A DNA stretch of 64,000 nucleotides from Noviherbaspirillum humi (lineage in GTDB: Bacteria > Pseudomonadota > Gammaproteobacteria > Burkholderiales > Burkholderiaceae_D). A model generated the notes under the pieces. The model did no database searches and was not told the DNA's origin. It saw only the letters and a program-made list of their open reading frames with translations. Of this stretch, positions 1 through 7,606 are shown piece after piece. The stretch lies in the NCBI RefSeq assembly GCF_900188095.1, contig NZ_FZOT01000003.1:124001-188000 (forward strand). The letters are read 5' to 3'. Every line of letters starts with the position of its first letter. The first letter of the stretch is position 1. Made by a program: the position numbers and the translations under genes.

Positions 1-100
1 CGGCCAAGTACAATGATCCTTCAGCCGAACCGGGTAAGCGCCCACTATTGCGTTTTTGCAATATATAATAAGCTTACTAATCATTCCCCCTGGCAATCCC

Positions 101-3100
101 ATGGTCAAACTCGCGCTGCGCCGCCCGTACACGTTCATCGTGATGGCCATGCTGATCGTGCTGATGACGCCTTTTGCGCTTCGCAACATGGCGACCGACA
201 TCTTTCCGGAGATCGACATCCCGGTCATCAGCATCATCTGGAACTACAACGGCCTGTCGGCCCAGGAAATGGGACAGCGCATCGCCGGGCAATCGGAGCG
301 CGGCCTGACCACCACGGTGAGCGACATCGAACACATCGAGTCGCAATCGCTGTCCGGCGTCACGGTGATCAAGGTCTTCTTCCAGCCCTCGGCCAACATC
401 CAGACCGCGATCGCGCAGACGGTGGCGGCGATGCAGACCCAGGTGCGCCAGCTGCCGCCCGGCACCACGCCGCCGCTCATCATCAAGTACTCCGCCTCCA
501 GCATCCCGGTGATCCAACTGGCCTTGTCCAGCCCCACCCTGCCGGAGCAGGCCGTGTTCGACGCGGCGGTGAACCAGCTGCGGCCGCAGCTCATCACGAT
601 TCCGGGCGTGGCGGTGCCCTTCCCCTACGGCGGCAAGATCCGGCTGGTGTCGGTCGACCTCGACACCCAGGCGCTGCAGGCGCGCGGCATGGCGCCGATC
701 GACGTGGTGAATGCGGTCAATACCCAGAACCTGATCCTGCCCTCCGGCACCGCCAAGCTCGGCGAGACCGAGTACACCGTGCGCATGAACGGCTCGCCCG
801 ACGCCATCGCCGGCCTGAACGACCTGCCGGTGCGCACCAGCGCCGGCGTGACCACCTATGTCAAGGACGTGGCGCAGGTGCGCGACGGCTTCTCGCCGCA
901 AACCAATATCGTGCGCCGCGACGGCGAGCGCGGCGTGCTGCTGTCGGTGCTGAAGAACGGCGGCGCCTCCACCCTCGACATCGTCGCCAACCTGCGCGCC
1001 ATCCTGCCGGCCGCCGCCGGCCTGCTGCCGGCGGACGTGAAGATCACGCCGCTGTTCGACCAGTCGGTCTTCGTCGAGGCGGCGGTCAAGGGCGTGGTGA
1101 CCGAAGCGGTGATCGCCGCCGCGCTGACGGCGGCCATGGTGCTGCTGTTCCTCGGGAACTGGCGCAGCACGCTGATCATCGCGCTCACCATCCCGCTTTC
1201 CATCCTGAGTTCCATCCTGATGCTCAAGGCGCTGGGCCAGACCCTGAACCTGATGACGCTCGGCGGCCTGGCGCTGTCGGTCGGCATTCTGGTGGACCAG
1301 GCCATCGTGACGATCGAGAACATCGAGCGCCACCTGCATGAAGGCGCGACGCTGGATGATGCCATCATCAACGGCGCCGGCGAGATCGGCGTCCCGGTGT
1401 TCGTCGCCACGCTCTGCATCTGCATCGTCTTCGTGCCGATGTTCTTCCTCTCCGGTGTGGCGCGCTTCCTGTTCGTGCCGCTGGCGGAGTCGGTGGTATT
1501 CGCGATGGCCGCCTCCTACTTCCTGTCGCGCACCCTGGTGCCGACGCTGGTGATGCTGTTCATGCGCGGCGTCCATGGACAGGAAGCCGGCGCGCCGTCT
1601 GCGCTGCAGCGGGTGTACCTGGCCTTCGACCGGCGCTTCGAGCAGGTGCGGGGCGCCTACACCGTGGTGCTCGGCGCCCTGCTCGCCCGGCGCCGCGCCT
1701 TCGCCGTCGGCTTCTCCCTGTTCTCGCTGCTGTCCTGCCTGCTCTATCCGCTGCTCGGCCAGGACTTCTTCCCCAGCGTCGACGGCGGCCAGATCCGGCT
1801 GCACATGCGCGCGCCCACCGGCACCCGCATCGAGGAAACCGCGCTGCTGGCCGACCGGGTGGAAGGCGCCATTCGCCAGCTGATTCCCGCGCACGAGCTC
1901 GACACCATCCTTGACAACCTCGGCGTGCCCAACAGCGGCATCAACCTTTCCTACAGCAACGCCGGCACCATCGGCACGCTGGACGGCGAGATCCTGATCT
2001 CGCTGCATGAATCGCACCGCCCCACCGCCGACCTGGTGACGCTGCTGCGCACCGAACTGCCGAAGCGCTTCCCCGGCGTGGAGTTCTTCTTCCAGCCGGC
2101 CGACATCATCACCCAGATCCTCAACTTCGGCCTGCCGGCCGCCATCGACGTGCAGTTCAGCGGCAACGACATCGCCAGCAACGCTGCGCTGGCGGCGGAG
2201 CTGGTGCAGGCGGTGCGCGGCATTCCCGGCGCGGTCGACGCCCACGTGCATCAGCGCCTGAACAGCCCGGCGATCGACCTGCGGGTCGACCGTTCGCGTT
2301 TGCAGCAGGTGGGCCTGAGCGCTGCCAACGTCGGCCAGAACCTGCTGATCGCGCTCTCCGGCAGCTCGCAGACGTCGCCCGCCTTCTGGCTCAATCCGCA
2401 GAACGGCGTGGTGTACAACGTCGCCATCCAGACGCCGCAGCACCAGATCGATTCGCTCGATGCGCTGCTCAACATCCCGGTGGCCACGGGCGGCGCGGCC
2501 GGCAGCGCGCCGCAGCTGCTCGGCAACCTCGCCACCGCCGCGCCGGCGCAGAGCCTGGCGGTGGTGTCGCGCTACAACCTGCTGCCGACGGTCGACGTCT
2601 ACATCAGCGTGCAGGGCACCGACCTCGCCAGCGTGGCGCGCCAGGTGAACAAGCAGGTGGAGGCGCTGCGCGCCAAGCTGCCGCGCGGCAGCCAGATCGC
2701 CGTGCGCGGCCAAGTGGAGACCATGCAAGCCTCTTTCACCGGCCTGCTGGTCGGCCTGGCGATGGCCATCGTGCTGGTCTACCTGCTGATCGTCGTGAAT
2801 TTCCAGTCCTGGATCGATGCCGCCATCGTCATCGCCGCGCTGCCGGCGGCGCTGGCCGGCATCGCCTGGATGCTGTTCATCACCGGCACCACGCTGAGCG
2901 TGCCGGCCCTCACCGGCGCCATCATGACCGTCGGCGTGGCCACCGCCAACAGCATCCTGCTGGTGGCCTTCGCCCGGGAGCGGCGGGCGCAGGGCATCGC
3001 GGTGGCGCGGGCGGCGCTGGAAGGCGGCGCGACCCGCATCCGGCCGGTGCTGATGACGGCGCTGGCGATGATCATCGGCATGATCCCGATGGCGCTCGGC

Positions 3101-3265
3101 CTGGGCGAGGGCGGCGAGCAGAACGCGCCGCTGGGCCGCGCGGTGATCGGCGGCCTGGTGTTTGCCACCATCTCGACGCTGCTGTTCGTGCCGGTGGTGT
3201 TCGCCGGCGTGCATGAACGCCTGGCGCGGCGGCGCCCCGCCAAACCGGCAATCCACCATGACTGA
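101..3265 (+). CDS. RND efflux transporter permease subunit (AcrB/HAE-like)
   Basis: Inner-membrane proton-driven pump of a tripartite efflux system; 1054 residues, the normal size for the family. It starts with the typical amphipathic segment and first membrane helix (RRPYTFIVMAMLIVLM) and shows two repeats of large periplasmic loops and helix bundles. Helix 4 contains GILVDQAIVTIEN (D399, Q400) and helix 10 GVATANSILLV (A949, N950). In AcrB the matching positions are the proton-relay residues D407/D408 and K940, so only the first aspartate is kept. I chose the ATG at 101 because the protein then begins directly at the conserved N-terminus; an upstream in-frame ATG at 56 would add 15 unconserved residues. 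The adaptor and outer-membrane genes follow at once, so this is the first gene of an efflux operon. The substrate cannot be told from sequence; no regulator lies inside the window. Confidence 0.95.
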   Translation: MVKLALRRPYTFIVMAMLIVLMTPFALRNMATDIFPEIDIPVISIIWNYNGLSAQEMGQRIAGQSERGLTTTVSDIEHIESQSLSGVTVIKVFFQPSANIQTAIAQTVAAMQTQVRQLPPGTTPPLIIKYSASSIPVIQLALSSPTLPEQAVFDAAVNQLRPQLITIPGVAVPFPYGGKIRLVSVDLDTQALQARGMAPIDVVNAVNTQNLILPSGTAKLGETEYTVRMNGSPDAIAGLNDLPVRTSAGVTTYVKDVAQVRDGFSPQTNIVRRDGERGVLLSVLKNGGASTLDIVANLRAILPAAAGLLPADVKITPLFDQSVFVEAAVKGVVTEAVIAAALTAAMVLLFLGNWRSTLIIALTIPLSILSSILMLKALGQTLNLMTLGGLALSVGILVDQAIVTIENIERHLHEGATLDDAIINGAGEIGVPVFVATLCICIVFVPMFFLSGVARFLFVPLAESVVFAMAASYFLSRTLVPTLVMLFMRGVHGQEAGAPSALQRVYLAFDRRFEQVRGAYTVVLGALLARRRAFAVGFSLFSLLSCLLYPLLGQDFFPSVDGGQIRLHMRAPTGTRIEETALLADRVEGAIRQLIPAHELDTILDNLGVPNSGINLSYSNAGTIGTLDGEILISLHESHRPTADLVTLLRTELPKRFPGVEFFFQPADIITQILNFGLPAAIDVQFSGNDIASNAALAAELVQAVRGIPGAVDAHVHQRLNSPAIDLRVDRSRLQQVGLSAANVGQNLLIALSGSSQTSPAFWLNPQNGVVYNVAIQTPQHQIDSLDALLNIPVATGGAAGSAPQLLGNLATAAPAQSLAVVSRYNLLPTVDVYISVQGTDLASVARQVNKQVEALRAKLPRGSQIAVRGQVETMQASFTGLLVGLAMAIVLVYLLIVVNFQSWIDAAIVIAALPAALAGIAWMLFITGTTLSVPALTGAIMTVGVATANSILLVAFARERRAQGIAVARAALEGGATRIRPVLMTALAMIIGMIPMALGLGEGGEQNAPLGRAVIGGLVFATISTLLFVPVVFAGVHERLARRRPAKPAIHHD

Positions 3266-3284
3266 TACCAAGAGAGAGCAAGCA

Positions 3285-4514
3285 ATGACACCCGAGCAGC
3301 ATGCAGGCAGCGAGGCGGCCTCAACGCCTGTCGACGAACCGACCCGGCGCCGCGTGCTGGCGCGCTCGAAGCTGGTGCTGATCATCGCCGGCGTCGCGCT
3401 CGCCCTCGGCGCCGGACGCACCGTGCTGAGCCGCATGGCGACGTCGCAGGAACTGCAGGAGCGCGCCGCCACCCAGGCGAAGCAGTATGTGAAAGTCACC
3501 CAGCCCAAGGCCGGGGCGGCGGGTCAGTCGCTGGTGCTGCCCGGCACGCTGCAAGGCCAGGTGCAGTCGCCGGTGGCGGCGCGCGCCAGCGGCTACCTGC
3601 GGCGCTGGACCCGGGACATCGGCAGCCAGGTGAAGAAGGGCGAACTGCTGGCGGAGATCGACACGCCGGAGATCGACCAGCAGCTGACCCAGGCCATCGC
3701 CGCGCGCGAGCAGACCGCGTCCAGCCTGGCGCTGGCCAAGAGCACGGTGGAGCGCTGGGAGGCGCTGCGCAAGAAGGACGCGGTATCGCAGCAGGACCTG
3801 GACGAGCGGCGCAGCGCCTTCGCCCAGGCCAGGGCCAACCTCGCCGCCGCCGACGCCAACGTCGAGCGCCTGCGCCAGCTGGAAAGCTTCAAGCGCATCG
3901 TCGCGCCCTTCGCCGGCGTCATCACCCGCCGCAACGTCGATGTCGGCGACCTCATCGATGCCGGCGGCGGCAGCGGCCGCAGCCTGTTCGTGCTGACCCA
4001 GACCGACCCCCTGCGCATCTACATCAACGTGCCGCAGTCGTATGCGCAGATGATCAAGCCCGGCCAGGCGGTGACGGTGACGCAGCCGGAACTGCCCGGC
4101 CAGACCTTCCGCGGCGAAGTGGCGCGCACCGCCGGCGCCATCGATGCCGCCAGCCGCACGCTGCAGATCGAAGTTTCCCTGCCCAACCGGGACAATGTGC
4201 TGCTGCCGGGTGCCTACGTGCAGGTGGCGCTGCCGCTGCAGGCCGGCGCCTCGCTCACCGTGTCCACCAATGCGCTGCTGTTCCGCAGCGCGGGGCCGCA
4301 GGTGGCGGTGGTCAATTTCTCCGGCCGGGTACACCTGCGCGCGGTTCGACTCGGCCGCAACTTCGGCCAGTCGGTGGAAATCCTCGAAGGCGTGAATGCC
4401 GGCGACCGCCTGGTGCTCAACCCCTCCGATGCGCTGCGCGATGGCGACGCGGTGGAAATCGCCGCCGACGCGCCGGCCGGCAACGCCAGCGGCAACCCGA
4501 AGGCCGCCTCATGA
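3285..4514 (+). CDS. RND periplasmic adaptor (membrane fusion, HlyD family)
   Basis: Bridges the RND pump to the outer-membrane channel. The 409-residue product has one N-terminal membrane helix (about residues 25-45), then a lipoyl/barrel-sandwich half (SPVAARASGYLRRW), a helical hairpin (about 125-200), the second lipoyl half (IVAPFAGVITRRNVDVGDLI), beta-barrel and membrane-proximal domains. The start is uncertain: the ATG at 3285 is preceded by an AGAGAGAG purine tract and was preferred; the ATG at 3258 lies within the last codons of the permease gene and would add 9 residues. The gene overlaps the next one by 4 bases (ATGA), so the three proteins are made from one operon. The order permease-adaptor-channel is less usual than adaptor-first. 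Confidence 0.93.
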   Translation: MTPEQHAGSEAASTPVDEPTRRRVLARSKLVLIIAGVALALGAGRTVLSRMATSQELQERAATQAKQYVKVTQPKAGAAGQSLVLPGTLQGQVQSPVAARASGYLRRWTRDIGSQVKKGELLAEIDTPEIDQQLTQAIAAREQTASSLALAKSTVERWEALRKKDAVSQQDLDERRSAFAQARANLAAADANVERLRQLESFKRIVAPFAGVITRRNVDVGDLIDAGGGSGRSLFVLTQTDPLRIYINVPQSYAQMIKPGQAVTVTQPELPGQTFRGEVARTAGAIDAASRTLQIEVSLPNRDNVLLPGAYVQVALPLQAGASLTVSTNALLFRSAGPQVAVVNFSGRVHLRAVRLGRNFGQSVEILEGVNAGDRLVLNPSDALRDGDAVEIAADAPAGNASGNPKAAS

Positions 4515-5935
4515 TGCGGGTGCGGTTGGATTGGCGGCGCCCTGCCGCATTGGCGCTGGCGTCGGCGGCGCTGGCCGGATGCGCCGCCGGCCCCGACTAC
4601 CGCAAGCCTGACGTGAGCATGCCGGCCGCCTGGAAGACCGAGGCGCCGTGGAAGCCGGCCGATCCGAGCGACGCCGCGCCCAAGGGCGAATGGTGGAGCC
4701 GCTTCGGCGATCCGCAGCTCGATGCCCTGCAGCGCAAGGCGCTGGCCGACAGCCCGACCCTCGCCGTGGCCAGCGCGCGGCTGGCGCAGGCCCGCTCCGC
4801 CCTGGCCGCCGCCTCCGCCAGCCTGCTGCCGCAAGTGACGCTCAATTCCCGCGACGCGCGCCAGCGCATCGCCGCCAACCGGCCGCTCAACAACTACAAT
4901 GCGCCCAACTTCTCGACGGTGCAGAACGACTTCGTCCTCTCCGCAGGGGCGAGCTATGAACTGGACCTGTTCGGCCGGGTGCAGCGCGCGGTGGAAGGCG
5001 CCCAGGCGTCAGCCGAGCAGGTGCAAGCCGACTTCGAGAACGTGCGCCTGCTGCTGGGCGCCGATCTCGCTGCCGCCTATGTCAACCTGCGCACCGCCGA
5101 TGCCGAGATCGACATCGTCAGCCGCTCGCTGGCGCTGCAACGGCGGGTGCTCGACCTTGCCACGTCACGCCACGACCTCGGCGCGACATCCGGACTGGAC
5201 ATGGCGCAGCAGCAGGCGCTGGTCGATGCGACGCTGACCCAGCTGGAGCTGCTCGGCCGGCAGCGGGCGCAGTTCGAGAATGCGATCGCCACCCTCACCG
5301 GCACGCCGGCGCCCTCGTTCTCCCTGCCGGCGGCGGCAGGCGCGCTGCGTCCGCCCGAGGTGCCCATCGGCATCCCTTCCGACATCCTGGAACGGCGCCC
5401 GGACGTGGCCGCCGCCGAACGGGCGATGGCGGTGGCCAATGCCCAGATCGGCCTTGCCAGCGCCGCGTATTACCCGAGCGTCATCCTGTCCGCCAACTAC
5501 GGCGACGAATCGCGGGTGCTGTCTCAGCTCTTCAGCACGCCCAGCCTGATCTGGTCGGTCGGCGCCACGCTGACGCAAACGCTGTTCGACGGCGGCCGCA
5601 TCCGCGCCAACGTCAGCAGCGCCCGCGCCGCGCATGAAGCCGCTGCCGCCACCTATCGCCGCGTGGTGCTGTCAGCGATGCAGGAAGCCCAGGACGGCAT
5701 CACCGGCATGGCGAAGCTGGAGAAGGCGCATGCCCAGGCGCTCAAGGCGGCGGAAAGCGCCTCCCGGGTGCTGGACCTGGCGCTGACGCGCTATGAAGGC
5801 GGCGTGGCGACTGCCCTTGACGTCATCACGGCGCAGCAGTCGCTGCTCAATGCCGAGCGGCAGGCGGCACAGGTGCTGGGCCAGCGGCTGCTTGCCTCGG
5901 TCGGCACGATCCGGGCGCTGGGCGGCGGCTGGTAG
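4511..5935 (+). CDS. RND outer-membrane efflux lipoprotein (NodT/OprM family)
   Basis: Outer-membrane channel of the efflux system, 474 residues. The N-terminus is a lipoprotein signal with lipobox LAGC, followed by the family hallmark GPDYRKP. Two TolC-type halves follow, each with long helices and strands; the motifs YELDLFGRVQRAVE and DILERRPDVAAAERAM are typical of NodT-family members. The start ATG overlaps the stop codon of the adaptor gene. Nothing appears truncated. Function as a channel is secure; the exported compound is not known. Confidence 0.94.
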   Translation: MMRVRLDWRRPAALALASAALAGCAAGPDYRKPDVSMPAAWKTEAPWKPADPSDAAPKGEWWSRFGDPQLDALQRKALADSPTLAVASARLAQARSALAAASASLLPQVTLNSRDARQRIAANRPLNNYNAPNFSTVQNDFVLSAGASYELDLFGRVQRAVEGAQASAEQVQADFENVRLLLGADLAAAYVNLRTADAEIDIVSRSLALQRRVLDLATSRHDLGATSGLDMAQQQALVDATLTQLELLGRQRAQFENAIATLTGTPAPSFSLPAAAGALRPPEVPIGIPSDILERRPDVAAAERAMAVANAQIGLASAAYYPSVILSANYGDESRVLSQLFSTPSLIWSVGATLTQTLFDGGRIRANVSSARAAHEAAAATYRRVVLSAMQEAQDGITGMAKLEKAHAQALKAAESASRVLDLALTRYEGGVATALDVITAQQSLLNAERQAAQVLGQRLLASVGTIRALGGGW

Positions 5936-5952
5936 CACCGCGCCGCCATCGA

Positions 5953-6405
5953 TCAGGCATTGGCCATCGGCACCGTCACCCCGCACCTCATCGCCACATC
6001 GATCACCTTTGGCACGTCGAGCGGGCCGGCGGGGATTTCGCTGTCGATGGTGGTGAACAGGTAGGCCGCCTGGCCATTCGCGCTGGTGACGGAAATCATT
6101 TCGCCGCCGCCTGCGCCGAAGTGGAAGCCGTGGACCGTCCCGGCGGGCAGGTGAACCAGCGTGCCGGGGCCGGCGACGACGGTCTTGTCGTCGTAGCTGA
6201 TCTCGACATTACCCTTGGTCACGTAGAACGACTCATCCCAATCATGGAAGTGCGGCGGCGGGCCGCTGCCCTCCTCGCCGCGCTGCAGGAAAATCTCGTA
6301 GCCGCGCGTGGCCGCGTTCGGCGCCAGCACGGTGATTTGTTCGCCGACCACGTTCAGCGGGCGGGGATAAGCGTCGGGTTCGACGACGAATGCCTGGGGT
6401 TTCAT
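5953..6405 (-). CDS. Cupin-domain protein
   Basis: A 150-residue single-domain cupin. It carries the first cupin motif (PHFHDWDESFYVTKGNVE, with metal-type histidines and a glutamate) and the second (PAGTVHGFHFG). Such proteins bind a metal and act as small dioxygenases, isomerases or sensors; the substrate cannot be told here. The ATG at 6405 is supported by AGGAGA about ten bases upstream. The gene is convergent with the efflux operon, separated by only 17 bases, so it is probably expressed alone. Confidence 0.85.
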   Translation of the reverse strand: MKPQAFVVEPDAYPRPLNVVGEQITVLAPNAATRGYEIFLQRGEEGSGPPPHFHDWDESFYVTKGNVEISYDDKTVVAGPGTLVHLPAGTVHGFHFGAGGGEMISVTSANGQAAYLFTTIDSEIPAGPLDVPKVIDVAMRCGVTVPMANA

Positions 6406-6963
6406 GGCGTGATGTCTCCTCTGGTTTCCAAGCGGCAGGTGAAGTTCAAGGATGAGCGCTTGCAGCATCCAGCATAGCGGCCAAGCGGCGGCAATCAAGC
6501 CAAAGACGCAGGCCGGCGGAGCCTTGTCATGGCGTGATCAGGTGGAAAGCCGGAACGGCGGCGCGATGGAGACGGTAGGCAACGATAAATCAGGCGGGGC
6601 CCGAGCTATTTGTACCAGAGCACGGCGCCGCCGTCGGCGCGCTGGCTTTCTGAAGGAAGGCGATCTTGCATAGATTACGGCTTTCTCGGGCTGATGAGGG
6701 TCGTGGGTGGCCAGGAAGCCGCGGCATCATGCTGTCGCGTGGCGGCTTGTTCGGTTCATCCTCGTGCATGATGCCCGATTCCCGCATTTGATGACCGGGC
6801 AGCGCCTTGGCTTTTTCGTATTGAACCTTGCCGGACCGGCAATGAAGGAAAGACGGCGCGTGAACATCTGGTTACACGGCTTACACATCGCCTGTCTTCG
6901 CGCCGCCTGCCCGAGCGTTAATCCGGCATGGGCGCCGTCGCCCGCTTTCCTGAAAGGACCATC
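6406..6963. other. Intergenic region, 558 bases
   Basis: No convincing gene in either strand; short open frames here have no recognisable protein pattern. It should hold the divergent promoters of the cupin gene and of the secreted repeat protein. A direct repeat TTACAC at 6872-6877 and 6881-6886, about 80 bases upstream of the start at 6964, could be a response-regulator type binding site, but this is a guess. Confidence 0.4.
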
Positions 6964-7551
6964 ATGAAACTTGCCAAGCTGCTTCCGATTGCCCTTGCCG
7001 CCGCTTTAGCCGCTCCCGCCTTCGCGCAGAACGCCGGCGACATCGTCCAGCGCGACGTCAACCAGCAGAAGCGCATCGAAGCGGGCCTGCAGTCCGGCGC
7101 GCTCACCACCCGCGAGGTATCGAAGCTGGAGCGTGAAGAAGCGCGCATCGACCGCGCCGAAGCGAATGCGCTCAGGGACGGCAAGCTGAACGCGCAGGAA
7201 CGCAGCCGCATCACCCGCATGGAGAACCGGGCCAGCCGCGACATCGCTGCGGAAAGCCATGACAATCAGACAGGCAATCCGAATTCCGCATCGAGCCGCC
7301 GCATGCAGGCCGACGTGGCGCGCAACATCCGCCAGGAGACGCGCATCGAGAACGGCATCAAGGATGGTTCGCTGACCAATCGCGAAGCAGGAAGGCTGGA
7401 GCGAGGCGAGTCACGCATCGACGCGCGCGAAGCCGTGGCCGGCCGCGACAACCATGTCGGCGCCCGCGAGCAGCGACGCATCCAGCGCGCGGAGAACCGC
7501 GAATCGCAGCGCATCCGCCACGAGCGGCACGACCGCCAGCATCGCGGCTGA
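6964..7551 (+). CDS. Secreted protein with two tandem charged repeats
   Basis: 195 residues, function unknown. A clear signal peptide (MKLAKLLPIALAAALAAPAFAQ) predicts export to the periplasm. The mature part is an internal duplication: RIEAGLQSGALTTREVSKLE...RIDRAEA is repeated about 85 residues later as RIENGIKDGSLTNREAGRLE...RIDAREA, each ending in an arginine-rich R-I-x-R-x-E-N-R stretch. Spaced D/G/L residues in DGKLNAQERSRI and DGSLTNREAGRL loosely resemble calcium-binding loops. The ATG at 6964 follows AAAGGA and gives the signal peptide directly at the N-terminus. It stands alone, convergent with the molybdoenzyme gene. Confidence 0.85.
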   Translation: MKLAKLLPIALAAALAAPAFAQNAGDIVQRDVNQQKRIEAGLQSGALTTREVSKLEREEARIDRAEANALRDGKLNAQERSRITRMENRASRDIAAESHDNQTGNPNSASSRRMQADVARNIRQETRIENGIKDGSLTNREAGRLERGESRIDAREAVAGRDNHVGAREQRRIQRAENRESQRIRHERHDRQHRG

Positions 7552-7572
7552 TCACGCTGAAAGTCGGCAGGC

Positions 7573-7597
7573 GGCGACGCTAAAAAATCGCGTCGCC
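7573..7597. terminator. Hairpin between convergent genes
   Basis: GGCGACGC pairs perfectly with GCGTCGCC around a nine-base AT-rich loop (TAAAAAATC), in the 55-base gap between two converging genes. No T-run follows on either strand, so it is a possible rather than a classic intrinsic terminator. Confidence 0.4.
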
Positions 7598-7606
7598 AGC
7601 CGCCTA

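Noticed and set aside
77-3508. An 1143-codon minus-strand frame over the RND gene
   Set aside because: His/Arg/Asp-rich composition typical of the antisense of GC-rich DNA; the plus-strand permease is unmistakable.
6590-6787. 65-codon minus-strand frame in the 6.4-6.9 kb gap
   Set aside because: No ribosome-binding site, no recognisable protein pattern, unusual composition.
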